Source: Vibrio mimicus (lineage in GTDB: Bacteria; Pseudomonadota; Gammaproteobacteria; Enterobacterales; Vibrionaceae). From it: a stretch of DNA of 64,000 bases. Every line of letters starts with the position of its first letter. Within the stretch, counting starts at the first letter, position 1. The stretch is from the NCBI RefSeq assembly GCF_019048845.1, contig NZ_CP077426.1, positions 1,349,501 to 1,413,500 on the forward strand. Direction: 5' to 3'. Below, in pieces: positions 31,012 to 40,462 of the stretch. Made by a program: the position numbers and the translations under genes. The notes beneath the pieces were generated by a model that was given only the letters and a program-made list of their open reading frames with translations, did no database searches and was not told the DNA's origin.

Positions 31012-31410
31012 TTAACCTTGAGTACAGCTCTCTTTTGTGACCAATTGATCAACCATCAACTGACCACGCGTATTGCGCATTTTGATTCGATAGCTGATCC
31101 CTACATCCAAGTTTGAGCGAATATCTTTGCTGTTGCAGAAACTCTTAACTGCGTTTTTAAGTACTTGGTCGGTGGGCTTGGCATTCTGAGCATCGGTGTT
31201 GTACACCATCATTAACTCAATACTGCTGCCATTCGCTGTTGCGCGCAGGATATTCAGAGGGCCAAATTCGAGAGGCAATTCCGTGGAGAGCAAACTCGCT
31301 CGATTGCCTGCCAGCAGCTCAAGGTTTCGCTGTTTTTCCATTGAACCAGAACTACAACCCACAAGGAGTAAAGTGGCGGCAATCAAGCTGCTCAGGACCA
31401 TTTTTTTCAT
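31012..31410 (-). CDS. aspS: AspS-type pilotin lipoprotein of type II secretion
   Basis: A 132-residue lipoprotein: signal peptide from MKKMVLSSL to the lipobox LLVGC, with Cys at residue 19. A small GspS2-type domain follows with two cysteines (SFCNSKDIR and ESCTQG) able to form a disulfide. AspS pilots the secretin GspD to the outer membrane in Vibrio-type T2SS. The V. cholerae protein from this same genomic position (near metE) is, as I recall, the described AspS. An upstream Met is rejected because it precedes the signal peptide. Starts one base after the yciI stop. Confidence 0.85.
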   Translation of the reverse strand: MKKMVLSSLIAATLLLVGCSSGSMEKQRNLELLAGNRASLLSTELPLEFGPLNILRATANGSSIELMMVYNTDAQNAKPTDQVLKNAVKSFCNSKDIRSNLDVGISYRIKMRNTRGQLMVDQLVTKESCTQG

Positions 31411-31411
31411 A

Positions 31412-31708
31412 TCAGAATACTTTTTTGAAAGGTTTAACAATCACGTTGGCATAAACACCCGCCGCGACATAAGGATCGGCATCCGCCCATGCTTGGGCTT
31501 CCGTGAGGGATGCGAAGTCTGCAATTACCACTGAACCCGTAAAGCCGGCTTGTCCCGGATTGTCAGAATCGATGGCTGGCATGGGCCCCGCCGTCAGCAA
31601 ACGGCCTTCATCTTGTAGTGATTGTAGACGTTCAAGATGTTTTGGGCGTACGCTCATGCGTTTTTCTAGTGAATTCTCAACATCCTGAGAAAAGATGATA
31701 TACCACAT
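31412..31708 (-). CDS. yciI: YciI family protein
   Basis: A 98-residue ferredoxin-like YciI protein ([17 protein letters not shown], the [18 protein letters not shown] helix, and [18 protein letters not shown]). It contains the conserved His/Asp pair of the family ([13 protein letters not shown]). Related to muconolactone isomerase-like folds; activity unknown. Apparently in an operon with aspS downstream; yciA and yciB upstream have the same direction. Confidence 0.9.
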   Translation of the reverse strand: MWYIIFSQDVENSLEKRMSVRPKHLERLQSLQDEGRLLTAGPMPAIDSDNPGQAGFTGSVVIADFASLTEAQAWADADPYVAAGVYANVIVKPFKKVF

Positions 31709-31798
31709 AATTGATATCCTTATTAAATCCGTGAAGGCAAAGATCTTAATGTACTCAACTCAGTGGTGAAAAAAAGCCTGAGTGCGCTATTTCTGTGA

Positions 31799-32200
31799 TC
31801 AGTTACCCGAGGATATCGCTCTTGGGCGACCATTTGCATCAATTGCCACGTAGTTAAATGTAGCTTCGCAGACTTGGAAGCGTTCACCAACCCCATCTTC
31901 TTTGACCGGTTTTACCCAAACTTCAAGATTAATGGACATTGAGGTTCGGCCGATCTTAGTACATTCGCCGTAGCAACATACCACATCGCCCACTTTGACC
32001 GGTTTTTTAAAAGTAATACTGGACACGGAAACGGTGACGATGCGACCGCAAGAGATCTCTTTAGCAAGAATGCCACCCGCTAAGTCGAGCTGTGACATGA
32101 TCCAGCCGCCGAAAATATCGCCATTGGCGTTGGTGTCGGCGGGCATTGCCAAAGTGCGCAGTAGAAGCTGGCCTTTAGGAGAATTAACGGTTTGATTCAT
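31799..32200 (-). CDS. yciA: Acyl-CoA thioesterase YciA
   Basis: Hot-dog fold thioesterase of 133 residues. It shows the family segment TLAMPADTNANGDIFGGWIM with the active-site Asp/Asn-Gly region, and the CoA-binding SITFKKPVKVGD. YciA hydrolyses a range of acyl-CoAs. The start at MNQTVNSPKG was chosen by family length; a 30-residue in-frame upstream extension crosses a transcription terminator and is not protein-like. Confidence 0.92.
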   Translation of the reverse strand: MNQTVNSPKGQLLLRTLAMPADTNANGDIFGGWIMSQLDLAGGILAKEISCGRIVTVSVSSITFKKPVKVGDVVCCYGECTKIGRTSMSINLEVWVKPVKEDGVGERFQVCEATFNYVAIDANGRPRAISSGN

Positions 32201-32214
32201 TTGGGTATCCACAG

Positions 32215-32246
32215 CAAATAAAACAGCGACCGAATACGGTCGCTGT
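32215..32246 (-). terminator. Intrinsic terminator of yciB
   Basis: Minus strand: stem ACAGCGACCG / CGGTCGCTGT followed by TTTATTTG, just before yciA. It suggests that yciA has its own promoter or depends on readthrough. Confidence 0.8.
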
Positions 32247-32310
32247 GGATTAGGGGGCGGATTATAACCACAAATGAGCCAAGGGAGCACCCCTTTGCAA
32301 CCTGTAGCGT

Positions 32311-32856
32311 TTACTGGTGTTTCTCTTTTTGCTCTTTGGGAAGGTGCTTGTAGATGTAAGCCCCCGTCAGCAGAGTAAAGAGCAGTGTCGCAGCAAGCAA
32401 TCCAAATACTTTAAAGTTTACCCACACATCGAGAGGGAGGTGGTAAGCAATGTACAGGTTGAGTGCGGCGCAAAGGCTGAAAAATGCAACCCATGCCCAA
32501 GTGATGGTTGACCATACCGCTTCGGGTAACGTCAGTTCTTTGCCTAGCATACTTTTGATGGCGGACTTACCCATAAGATGGCTGATGGTTAAGCCTAGAG
32601 CAAAAACGATGTAGACGATGGTCACTTTCCATTTAATGAAGTTGTCATCGTGCAGTGCGAGTGTCATACCACCAAACAGAGCCACCATCACAAAGGTGAT
32701 GAGCTGCATTTTTTCTACTTTTTTGTACATGGCATAAGTGATGATCACTTGCACCGCCGTGGCAACGATCAAGGCACCGGTTGCCACGTAGATGTCATAA
32801 AATTTATATAAGGCAAAAAAGATAATGAGTGGGATAAAGTCGAGCAGTTGTTTCAT
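32311..32856 (-). CDS. yciB: Inner-membrane septation protein YciB (IspZ)
   Basis: A 181-residue membrane protein with about five membrane segments. The N-terminus [20 protein letters not shown] is diagnostic. It also has [19 protein letters not shown] and a late KEQKEK tail. YciB links cell division and envelope maintenance, including lipid homeostasis. The start at MKQLLDF instead of the six-residues-longer upstream ATG follows the family. Confidence 0.92.
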   Translation of the reverse strand: MKQLLDFIPLIIFFALYKFYDIYVATGALIVATAVQVIITYAMYKKVEKMQLITFVMVALFGGMTLALHDDNFIKWKVTIVYIVFALGLTISHLMGKSAIKSMLGKELTLPEAVWSTITWAWVAFFSLCAALNLYIAYHLPLDVWVNFKVFGLLAATLLFTLLTGAYIYKHLPKEQKEKHQ

Positions 32857-32988
32857 TTGGGTACGTCCAGTCACATAAGTGGTGACAGTCTAACCAAAGT
32901 CGCCCCGCAGCAGAATAGCCAAGTGCATTGGGCAGCGACTTAATCTTATTTTTGTGTTCGCTTAGCCTGTTCGATTTTAGTTCGTCGA

Positions 32989-34866
32989 CTAGCGTAACAA
33001 TTGAGTAAATTCCTCCGCAGGCATTGCTTTACCGTATAAATAACCTTGAGCGAAGCTACATCCTTCGGTTCGTACGAAATTTTCTTGGTAAGTTTTTTCA
33101 ACCCCTTCAGCAATGACTGCCATTTTCAGTTTGCGTGCCATTGCAATGATAGCGCGTGTTAATTCTCGGTTGGGTTCGTTGTATTCGAGTTGACTGATGA
33201 AACTACGATCAATTTTTAAAGTGTCAAAAGAGTATTTCTGCAGGTAACTCAAGGAGGAGTAACCGGTACCAAAATCATCGAGTGAAATGCTTATTCCTTG
33301 CTGTTGGAGTTGAGCTAAAGCACTTTGCGCATAGTGTTCATCTTCCAACAAAATGCCTTCTGTTAGCTCAAGTTCAATGCAACCAGGAGGGAGTTGATAC
33401 AGTGACATCAAATCTTTCAGGTATTCCACAAAGTGGTGCTCACGAAATTGGATAGGAGAGATATTTATCGCGATTTTGAACGGTGCTGTGGTCAATTTAC
33501 ACCATTCAGCTGCGTTTTTAAGGGCTTGATGCAGTACAAAATAGCCGATTTCGATGATCTGCCCATTGCTTTCCGCTAAAGGAATAAAGCGATCGGGCGT
33601 GACATTACCCAAATGTGGGTTATGCCAACGTAGTAAGGCTTCTGCCCCAATGATTTTGCCATGGTGTTTTAAGTCAACGATCGGTTGAAAGTGGATAGCC
33701 AGCTCACCAAGGCGCAACGCGTGTAAGAGATGGGATTCCAACTGCAGTCGCTCTTCAGTGGCTTTTTGCGCAGCCAAATTAAAGAAGGAGATTTGTATAC
33801 CTTCTTTTTTCGCTAAGCTCATCGCCGAACTTGCTCGCTGAATAAAACTTAGTGAATCAGTGGCATCCATTGGAGCCAATGCAACACCTAAATGACATTG
33901 TAGTGTGATGTTTAAATTGTTGGTGTTGAAAGGCTGTATGCAAGCTTGTACAACCCTATCGATCACTTTTTGGGTTTCCGTTTTAGAACGTTTGTGCCAA
34001 GCGGTGAGAACGAACTCTGATCCGACAATTCGGGCTAACAGCCAGTTTTCTGGCAAGTTATGGCTTAGGCGTTGGCATAAGGCGGATAAAATTTGATCGC
34101 CGACCTGATAGCCATAACTGTCGTTGACGGATTTGAAGTTGCGTAGAGTGAAATAAATTAGCGTGATTTGTTGTTCATCAGCGATGCTCTTTAATTGTGG
34201 CTGTAGCCGCTCTGTCAGTGTGATTCTGTTTGGTAGCTTAGTGAGTGGATCAAAGTGGCGATGAAATTCCACATAGTCTTCGGCCACCGTGCGCTGCTCG
34301 ATCTCTTTTAGTAGTTTGGTACTGAGGTCGGCAAGCGTTTGGGTACGCTCTGCGACTTTTTGCTCGAGTTCATGATTGAGTTTTCGTAATTCAGCTTTGT
34401 GATAGAGAGTTTCAAGTTGGCCTTCAATCGCAGACTGAAATCGCGAAAGTAGCGCATGAACTTTGTCGTCAAAATGCCTTTCTTGGCTATCTAAAATACA
34501 AATGGTGCCAAAGGGGGTATCGTCTGGCCAAAATACGGGTAAACCACAGTAACAAATCATGCCCAATTTGATATCGGGATTTTTATCCCATGCTGGATCG
34601 GAAAGTGCGTTGGGAACATTCAGCATGTGCCGATCTCGGATGACCGTCTCACAATATAAACCGTGTCCTAGTGTGTCTCTCGCTTTGGGAGGATAGGGGT
34701 TGCCTGCCGAACGGCTACTGGTGAAAACCTCAATATCATGCTCATGGATACGCATGATTAGAGATGCAGGGCACTGTGAGATATCGGCAATCAGATCCAC
34801 AATCTGTTGCCAAGACTCTAACATGCTTGGAGGAATATCAATTTGTCGAGTATCGATCGGCAGCAT
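32989..34866 (-). CDS. GAF - degenerate GGDEF - EAL protein
   Basis: A 625-residue soluble protein. An N-terminal GAF domain (about 18-160, YCGLPVFWPDDTPFGTICIL) is followed by a coiled coil (about 165-205). The GGDEF domain has the motif altered to VGSEF, and the EAL domain is complete. EAL catalytic residues: GAEALLRWHN, INISPIQF, ELTEGILL, LDDFGTGYSSLSYL, LKIDRSF, AEGVE and AQGYLYGKAM. Probably a c-di-GMP phosphodiesterase controlled by a small ligand bound at the GAF domain. Monocistronic. Confidence 0.88.
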   Translation of the reverse strand: MLPIDTRQIDIPPSMLESWQQIVDLIADISQCPASLIMRIHEHDIEVFTSSRSAGNPYPPKARDTLGHGLYCETVIRDRHMLNVPNALSDPAWDKNPDIKLGMICYCGLPVFWPDDTPFGTICILDSQERHFDDKVHALLSRFQSAIEGQLETLYHKAELRKLNHELEQKVAERTQTLADLSTKLLKEIEQRTVAEDYVEFHRHFDPLTKLPNRITLTERLQPQLKSIADEQQITLIYFTLRNFKSVNDSYGYQVGDQILSALCQRLSHNLPENWLLARIVGSEFVLTAWHKRSKTETQKVIDRVVQACIQPFNTNNLNITLQCHLGVALAPMDATDSLSFIQRASSAMSLAKKEGIQISFFNLAAQKATEERLQLESHLLHALRLGELAIHFQPIVDLKHHGKIIGAEALLRWHNPHLGNVTPDRFIPLAESNGQIIEIGYFVLHQALKNAAEWCKLTTAPFKIAINISPIQFREHHFVEYLKDLMSLYQLPPGCIELELTEGILLEDEHYAQSALAQLQQQGISISLDDFGTGYSSLSYLQKYSFDTLKIDRSFISQLEYNEPNRELTRAIIAMARKLKMAVIAEGVEKTYQENFVRTEGCSFAQGYLYGKAMPAEEFTQLLR

Positions 34867-35051
34867 AATTTTGTTTCACCTTCGGGTGATTTAATTCGTA
34901 TTCACTTAACTAATGGTTTAAGTGACAATTTTGATTATAGATGACGAATTAAAGTACACATCAAGGTGTTGAACAAAAATAAACCTGTAACTTTTGCGGT
35001 TATTTATGAGATTCGTTCAATTTTTAGTGCAAAACTTGAGCGAAAAGTTCA

Positions 35052-35279
35052 TTAGCGCAATGTATGTGACGTCAAGTCAACGAGATAACCTTCGTTTTTT
35101 AATGCTTCTAAAGTTGAGGTGAGTTCGTCATCTGACATGGTTAAACAACTGGACTTTCCGGTCATTCCGTACAAGGTTTGTTGATAATTTAGTGCCGAGT
35201 AGTAACCCATACGGTCCTCTAGCAATTCACGCATTCCGATGTGAATGAGGTCGTAGCAGTGGTGACGTTGCAATTCCAT
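35052..35279 (-). CDS. Small hypothetical protein
   Basis: A 75-residue soluble protein beginning MELQRHHCYDLIHIGMRELL. A good ribosome binding site (AAGGAG, seven bases before ATG) and the distinct codon pattern support a real gene. I recognise no domain. It has three cysteine/histidine-rich positions near the N-terminus. Confidence 0.6.
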   Translation of the reverse strand: MELQRHHCYDLIHIGMRELLEDRMGYYSALNYQQTLYGMTGKSSCLTMSDDELTSTLEALKNEGYLVDLTSHTLR

Positions 35280-35354
35280 AATCAGACTCCTTGATTATCC
35301 ATGGGGAAGGGAGGTCACTTTAATCTCTGTGAGTAAGCAAATGTGATGCCAGAT

Positions 35355-36002
35355 TCAACACATCTCTGCGCGAGTCTTAAATGATAGTAGAGTTTGATAC
35401 GCTTGAGTCACCGATTCAGGAATTGTTTGAACGATTTGAAAGCCTAAGGCTGGGTAGTCACGAATACGCTCAAAATCGCCCAGCATGGCATCGATAACAA
35501 AATCGCTAGTGAGTTCGGACGTTAAATAGTCAAAAAAACTGACACCGGATGAGGTGACTTGCACGCTTTCGATGGTATCTGGCCATTGCTTCATGAACGT
35601 TGCATAGGCGCGCCGCTCCATATAAGGCTTTTGCACCAATAGGATACGTTGTATAGGTTGTGCCTGCTGGGCCAATAAGTGATGGCTAAAAAGGATATTT
35701 TCACCACTGTTGGTTGATTGAGTTTCAAGCAAAATGGCCTTTTCCGGCACCCCTGCTTCTTTAGCTAAAGCGGCAAAGGTTTCCGCTTCTGTCTGTTGGA
35801 AAACGCCTTGGGTAAAACGGCCAAGCCCACCAGAGAACAGCACACGAGGTGCCAAGCCTTGGTGGTAGAGTTTTTCCGCATGTTCTGCCACACGAACATC
35901 ATTGCTTCCCAATACTAAAATCACATCAGCTGGTTCAGGTTGCTGATGAAGCTGTAAGTAATGCCACAGGATTTCAATATGTTGATATAAGTGCTTACTC
36001 AT
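35355..36002 (-). CDS. YdcF-like DUF218 protein
   Basis: A 215-residue protein with a single DUF218 domain (DVILVLGSNDVRVAEHAEKL, LFSGGLGRF, TNSGENILFSHHLL, LLVQKPYMERRA). This pattern is like YdcF, which binds SAM in E. coli; there is no signal peptide or membrane anchor, unlike ElyC. The start at MSKHLYQHIEIL overlaps the stop of the upstream epimerase-like gene by eight bases, indicating coupled translation. The longer in-frame ORF would run deep into that gene and is rejected. Confidence 0.82.
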   Translation of the reverse strand: MSKHLYQHIEILWHYLQLHQQPEPADVILVLGSNDVRVAEHAEKLYHQGLAPRVLFSGGLGRFTQGVFQQTEAETFAALAKEAGVPEKAILLETQSTNSGENILFSHHLLAQQAQPIQRILLVQKPYMERRAYATFMKQWPDTIESVQVTSSGVSFFDYLTSELTSDFVIDAMLGDFERIRDYPALGFQIVQTIPESVTQAYQTLLSFKTRAEMC

Positions 36003-36825
36003 AACCTTGGAGTGCCTCTCGCGTATGGCTAAAGTGAAAACGGTAACCCGCTGACAATAATTTGTCGCATAAAATGCGTTTGTCTTCGATATCACAAACA
36101 GTGGGAAGGGATGCGTCACTGCCTACTGCATCCAAAGCCGCTTGATAAAATTCGGCCTTGCTTACTGTATTTGGCGTTGTGGCATTGACAATCGAGTTGG
36201 GGAGGTGAGTTAGCGCAAAATGCACAATACCGATGGCATCGTATAGGTGCAGCATATTGGCGGGTGCGAGCCGGCTGACTTGTGCCATTTTGCTGACAAA
36301 GCGGGATGGGTGGCGCTTGGGGCCAATCAAACCACTGCAACGTACAATGGTGTAATCCATGCCCGAAGTGATCACATGCTGTTCTGCTTTAAGTAAGACG
36401 CGTGCTTTCGCATCGAAAGCTGAATTATCCAGCGCCAATCCCAATGAGGCGTCTTGCTCATTCATCGGTTTGGCGATATCGGGATACACAGAGGTAGAAC
36501 TGATCATGACCAATTTTTGAATATTGGCCAGTTTGGCTTGATTGACCAGCAACTGCCAATGGGTGGCATACTGTTCGCCATTACCTTGACGAAAACCAGG
36601 GGGGAAACAGCCAATCAAGGTATCGCATTGTCGCTCAAGTAAAGCGTTACTTAAACCATCGGGCTGATCCAGTTGGCACACAAAGCTTTCTAGCCCTTGC
36701 GCCTGAACCGCTTTACTCCCTTCGAGGGTTGTGCGTGTCGCGTACACCGTATGGCCTTGTTGTTTAAGCCATTGTGCGAGTGGTAAACCCAGCCAACCCG
36801 CACCAATCACCGCAACTCTTTTCAT
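35995..36825 (-). CDS. YeeZ-like NAD(P)-dependent epimerase/dehydratase family protein
   Basis: A 276-residue extended short-chain dehydrogenase-like protein. The N-terminal Rossmann motif VAVIGAGWLGLPLA is at about residues 3-16; SSTSVYPD replaces the classic YxxxK region. YeeZ relatives have unknown substrates. Start ATG 36825 is preceded by AAAGGA; an in-frame ATG six codons earlier lacks one. Operonic with the downstream DUF218 gene. Confidence 0.82.
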   Translation of the reverse strand: MKRVAVIGAGWLGLPLAQWLKQQGHTVYATRTTLEGSKAVQAQGLESFVCQLDQPDGLSNALLERQCDTLIGCFPPGFRQGNGEQYATHWQLLVNQAKLANIQKLVMISSTSVYPDIAKPMNEQDASLGLALDNSAFDAKARVLLKAEQHVITSGMDYTIVRCSGLIGPKRHPSRFVSKMAQVSRLAPANMLHLYDAIGIVHFALTHLPNSIVNATTPNTVSKAEFYQAALDAVGSDASLPTVCDIEDKRILCDKLLSAGYRFHFSHTREALQGYE

Positions 36826-36931
36826 GAGTTCATCCTTTATCAATAAGAGCGAATGAGGTTGCTACCGTAACACAGTTGAACTTGGGGGATAAAGGAAATG
36901 AGCGCTGTACAGCGCTCACTAAAAGAAGGGA

Positions 36932-37165
36932 TTAAGCGTTTAGCACACGCAATATTCGGTCAGCGTGTTCGGCGATTTCAATGCCTTCATCGGTGAGGTA
37001 GCCGCCGTCTGGTTGAGTACATAATCCTTTGTTATACAAGCGAGCTACGGCTGCTTGAACTGCTTCTGAAGCATCCTGATGTACTTTGATTCCTGTGGCT
37101 GCGCTGCTCAAGTCAAATTGCAGCAGTAGATTAAGCTCATCGATATGGTGTTGAGTGAATTTCAT
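36932..37165 (-). CDS. TIGR02647-type small conserved protein
   Basis: A 77-residue soluble protein (MKFTQHHIDELNLLLQFDLS, then GIKVHQDASEAVQAAVARL and GGYLTDEGIEIAEHADRI). It looks like the TIGR02647 family of small gammaproteobacterial proteins with a winged-helix-like arrangement. Function unknown. It is transcribed alone, towards the yeeZ-like gene. Confidence 0.75.
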   Translation of the reverse strand: MKFTQHHIDELNLLLQFDLSSAATGIKVHQDASEAVQAAVARLYNKGLCTQPDGGYLTDEGIEIAEHADRILRVLNA

Positions 37166-37449
37166 GGTCGATTACCTTTTCAAGCTATTGTTGTCGCCAC
37201 AATAGGCTGTGCTGATGCAACAAGCAACGTTGGGCGATCAGAACTGTTAGCTTCACCCGATCTGACGTTTTTTTCAGCGTAATGATGGCAATGTTATAAA
37301 GAAGGAAAGGTTGAAAAAACCTTGGGTGAATAGCTTATTGCTTCCGTAATAAACATTTTTCGTGAACATGACAAATAGCCCTTGAACTCGAAAGGAAATA
37401 GAGCGATTATCCGCCACCTCTTCTGTTTTGTGTCAAAATGTAACAGCTC

Positions 37450-38292
37450 ATGGATCATAACCAATTCGATTCTCTTCTCCCTCCACAAATGGCAGAACGT
37501 GCTGCGATTACGGGTGAGGGTAAAGCCAAAAAAGCCGCGTACAAATCTTTCTTGCTTGCGATTTCAGCAGGCATTCAAATTGGTATTGCGTTTGTTTTCT
37601 ACACCGTAGTGACGACCGGTGGGCATGATATGCCTTATGGGGTGACTAAGCTGCTTGGAGGTTTGGCCTTTAGTTTAGGGCTCATACTTGTCGTCATTAC
37701 CGGCGGGGAGTTATTCACCAGTTCGGTGTTGATTTTGGTGGCGAAAGCGAGTGGAAAAATCTCGTGGAAAGAGCTTGTGCGAAATTGGACTGTCGTTTAC
37801 TTCGGTAATCTATGTGGTTCGATCATCCTAGTGTTTATTATGCTTGCTACTCGCCAGTTTATGGAAGATGGTGGTCAGCTTGGTTTAAATGCGATGGCGA
37901 TTTCCCAGCACAAATTGCATCACACTTTCTTGCAAGCTTTCGCGCTTGGGTTGATGTGTAACATCCTCGTTTGTTTAGCGGTTTGGATGACCTTTAGTGC
38001 CCGATCATTAACCGATAAAGTGATGGTGTTGATCCTGCCCGTTGCTATGTTTGTCTCTTCTGGCTTTGAGCACTGCATTGCTAACATGTTCCAAGTGCCG
38101 ATGGCGATTGGGATTAAGTATTTTGCTCCAGAGAGTTTCTGGGCGATGACTGGTGCGAATATCGCGAACTATGCGGATCTCAACTTCGTCAATTTTATCG
38201 TCAATAACCTCATCCCAGTGACGCTTGGTAATATTGTGGGTGGTGGTGTGTTTGTTGGGATGTGGTACTGGCTTATCTACCTCAAAGATTAA
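37450..38292 (+). CDS. focA: Formate/nitrite transporter family channel (FocA-like)
   Basis: A 280-residue FNT-family membrane channel with six membrane helices forming pentamers. It contains the family signatures GGLAFSLGLILVVITGGELF and the re-entrant FEHCIANMFQVP, plus the gating histidine in SSGFEHCIANM. It probably carries formate. No pflB neighbour is present, so the exact substrate is inferred. It is followed by an intrinsic terminator, then the torECA regulatory region. Confidence 0.88.
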   Translation: MDHNQFDSLLPPQMAERAAITGEGKAKKAAYKSFLLAISAGIQIGIAFVFYTVVTTGGHDMPYGVTKLLGGLAFSLGLILVVITGGELFTSSVLILVAKASGKISWKELVRNWTVVYFGNLCGSIILVFIMLATRQFMEDGGQLGLNAMAISQHKLHHTFLQAFALGLMCNILVCLAVWMTFSARSLTDKVMVLILPVAMFVSSGFEHCIANMFQVPMAIGIKYFAPESFWAMTGANIANYADLNFVNFIVNNLIPVTLGNIVGGGVFVGMWYWLIYLKD

Positions 38293-38332
38293 TGCTAAGC
38301 ATCGCTCTCTGAGCAATCTAAAAATTCCTTTC

Positions 38333-38360
38333 ATCCCTGAGCTTGCTCGGGGATTTTTTT
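38333..38360 (+). terminator. Intrinsic terminator of focA
   Basis: Stem ATCCCTGAGC / GCTCGGGGAT followed by TTTTTT. Confidence 0.85.
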
Positions 38361-38811
38361 CTCCTCTTTTTCCTTTCAAAATCACAAGGTCGGCACGTTT
38401 GTACTCAGAGTGCAGTGGCTTTTGGATCGCGATAGCCTTATCCACATTTTCTGTGGATAACTTGGAGTAAACACCGTGTGTAACCTTTATTTGCTTGGAC
38501 TCGCACAGCTGGAGTGCACAGTTCTTGTGCAGATTTCCGGTTTGTAGATCGCCCCACTAATGCAAGTGTAAGTGCTTAGGATTTGTTTCACAGTTAAGAA
38601 ATTACTCATAAATACGGCGATTTAAGGCGGTGTGAAACGTGAAAGAGAAAAGACGATGAATATCAATGCATTCACAATCTTTAAACAAGGTTGGATCATT
38701 AATTTTTACATTTCACGCGTAGTTTTGCGTTAGAGCAGAAATGAGTTCTACTTGCTAAACACTTTTTTGTTTCGGTTTTGTTTTAATTTAACACCTTAAA
38801 AACAATATTAA

Positions 38812-38841
38812 TTTGTCATAACTGTTCATATTTTTTCATCA
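38812..38841 (+). promoter_or_regulatory. TorR binding region: three phased decamers
   Basis: TTTGTCATAA, CTGTTCATAT and TTTTTCATCA follow one another, repeating TCAT every ten bases. The middle decamer equals the E. coli tor box exactly. The region lies about 185 bases before torE. Confidence 0.7.
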
Positions 38842-39026
38842 GATTTTTTAATCAAACACAACTCCGTTCTAACTCAAAAAAGTGTTGGATAACAAGGGTT
38901 GTAATGCGTATTTCGATTGAACCCTATTAATTGTATGGTCTAACATTTGACGTAATTAAACTTGATTTGTGGGGACTCTGGGGAACAGGGTTCACGAAAA
39001 ATCCAGCAAATAGAGTAGGCAAATGT

Positions 39027-39209
39027 ATGAGTGATGTTAATAAAGTTGAAGGCGTTGAAAAACGCTCTCTGGAGTGGAAGTCATTCCTCTTCATCACTGT
39101 GGTTCTTTTTCCCATCTTAAGCGTGGCTTTCGTTGGTGGATATGGATTCATTGTGTGGATGCTGCAAATGTTCGTGTTTGGTCCTCCGGGCGTACATGGC
39201 GGTTTTTAA
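39027..39209 (+). CDS. torE: TorE small membrane protein
   Basis: A 60-residue protein with one membrane segment (FLFITVVLFPILSVAFVGGY) and the tail FGPPGVHGGF, as in TorE/NapE proteins that precede torC or napA in Vibrio and Shewanella. It may support the membrane cytochrome. A longer in-frame ORF starts at 38931 but its N-terminus is not family-like. Leads the torECA operon. Confidence 0.85.
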   Translation: MSDVNKVEGVEKRSLEWKSFLFITVVLFPILSVAFVGGYGFIVWMLQMFVFGPPGVHGGF

Positions 39210-39254
39210 CCACCTCCATTTCTACTGTTGAATGACTAGTTAAGAGAAGAAAGT

Positions 39255-40439
39255 ATGAAATCTTTAATTCTGAAAATGTGGCGCACTATGACGCGTCCGG
39301 CGGTGCACATCAGCTTGGGTGTACTGACTCTCGGTGGCTTTATTGCTGGCGTGATTTTCTGGGGTGGTTTTAATACGGCTTTAGAAGCCACCAATACCGA
39401 AGAGTTCTGTATCAGTTGTCACACCATGCGTGACAACGTATACCAAGAGCTGCAAACCACAGTGCACTGGAAAAACCACTCAGGCGTACGTGCGACTTGT
39501 CCTGATTGCCACGTTCCTCATGAGTGGACGGCGAAAATCGCGCGTAAGATGCAAGCTTCGAAAGAAGTGTTCGCACAGATTTTTGGTGACTTAGGTACAC
39601 CTGAGAAGTTTGAAGAGCGTCGTATCGAATTGGCTAAACATGAATGGGATCGCTTTGCGGCAAACAAATCTCTGGAATGTAAAAACTGCCACAACTACGA
39701 CTCAATGGATTTTGAGCAAATGTCTCCAACTGCCCGCATCCAAATGAAGCAAGCGGCAGAGCGTGATCAAAGTTGTATCGATTGTCATAAAGGCATCGCG
39801 CATCGCTTGCCTAAAAATATGGATAGCTCAAGCGGTCTGATTGGTGAGCTAGAAGGTATGGCATCCAACACCAAATATGCTGATGGTGAAACCCTAGTCA
39901 GCGTTCGCTTCCTACCTATCTATGAAGATGAGCAAGGTAAAGTGGAAGCCGGTCTACTCAACCCAGCTTCTGAAGTGAAAGTGTTAGCCGAAAAAGGCGA
40001 CATGATGCAAGTTGAAATCGATGGCTGGCGTAAATCGAAAGGCTTTGGTCGTGTGATCCAAGAAGACTTCGGTATGAACATCGCTGTGGCGTCGCTACTG
40101 AAAGATGCCGCCATGTCGGATGCGATTGTGACCACGGGTGAGCAGAAAGTGGACGAGTTGACAGGTCTGCCTTGGGAACAAGTGAGCGCGAAAGTATGGA
40201 TGAAAAAAGAAGCCATGCTGAACGACATCAACCCAGTTTGGGAAAAAGCACGTGAAGCGTACAAAACCAACTGTTCTGTATGTCACACACAACCTGCTGA
40301 AGCGCACTTTGATGCCAACACTTGGCCTGGCATGTTCGACGGTATGTTGGCATTCGTCAACTTTGATACCGACAGTGAAGCGCTGGTACTGAAGTACCTG
40401 CAAAAACACTCTTCAGATTTCGCTGAAGGCCATCACTAA
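39255..40439 (+). CDS. torC: Pentahaem cytochrome c TorC
   Basis: A 394-residue membrane-anchored quinol-oxidising cytochrome. It has an N-terminal uncleaved anchor (about residues 16-40), a NapC/NirT domain with four CXXCH sites (CISCH, CPDCH, CKNCH, CIDCH), and a C-terminal fifth haem site CSVCH at about residue 342. It passes electrons from menaquinol to TorA in the periplasm. In E. coli, the C-terminal domain also interacts with TorS for regulation. Second gene of torECA. Confidence 0.95.
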   Translation: MKSLILKMWRTMTRPAVHISLGVLTLGGFIAGVIFWGGFNTALEATNTEEFCISCHTMRDNVYQELQTTVHWKNHSGVRATCPDCHVPHEWTAKIARKMQASKEVFAQIFGDLGTPEKFEERRIELAKHEWDRFAANKSLECKNCHNYDSMDFEQMSPTARIQMKQAAERDQSCIDCHKGIAHRLPKNMDSSSGLIGELEGMASNTKYADGETLVSVRFLPIYEDEQGKVEAGLLNPASEVKVLAEKGDMMQVEIDGWRKSKGFGRVIQEDFGMNIAVASLLKDAAMSDAIVTTGEQKVDELTGLPWEQVSAKVWMKKEAMLNDINPVWEKAREAYKTNCSVCHTQPAEAHFDANTWPGMFDGMLAFVNFDTDSEALVLKYLQKHSSDFAEGHH

Positions 40440-40462
40440 GCAACGTCATACGGAGTCATAAC

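Larger units (their letters stand above)
38293..39026. other. Intergenic region upstream of torECA
   Basis: About 730 bases with no credible gene. Holds the focA terminator, an AT-rich half with TorR decamers, and the torECA promoter. The stretch 38400-38700 shows nothing I can name. Confidence 0.55.
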
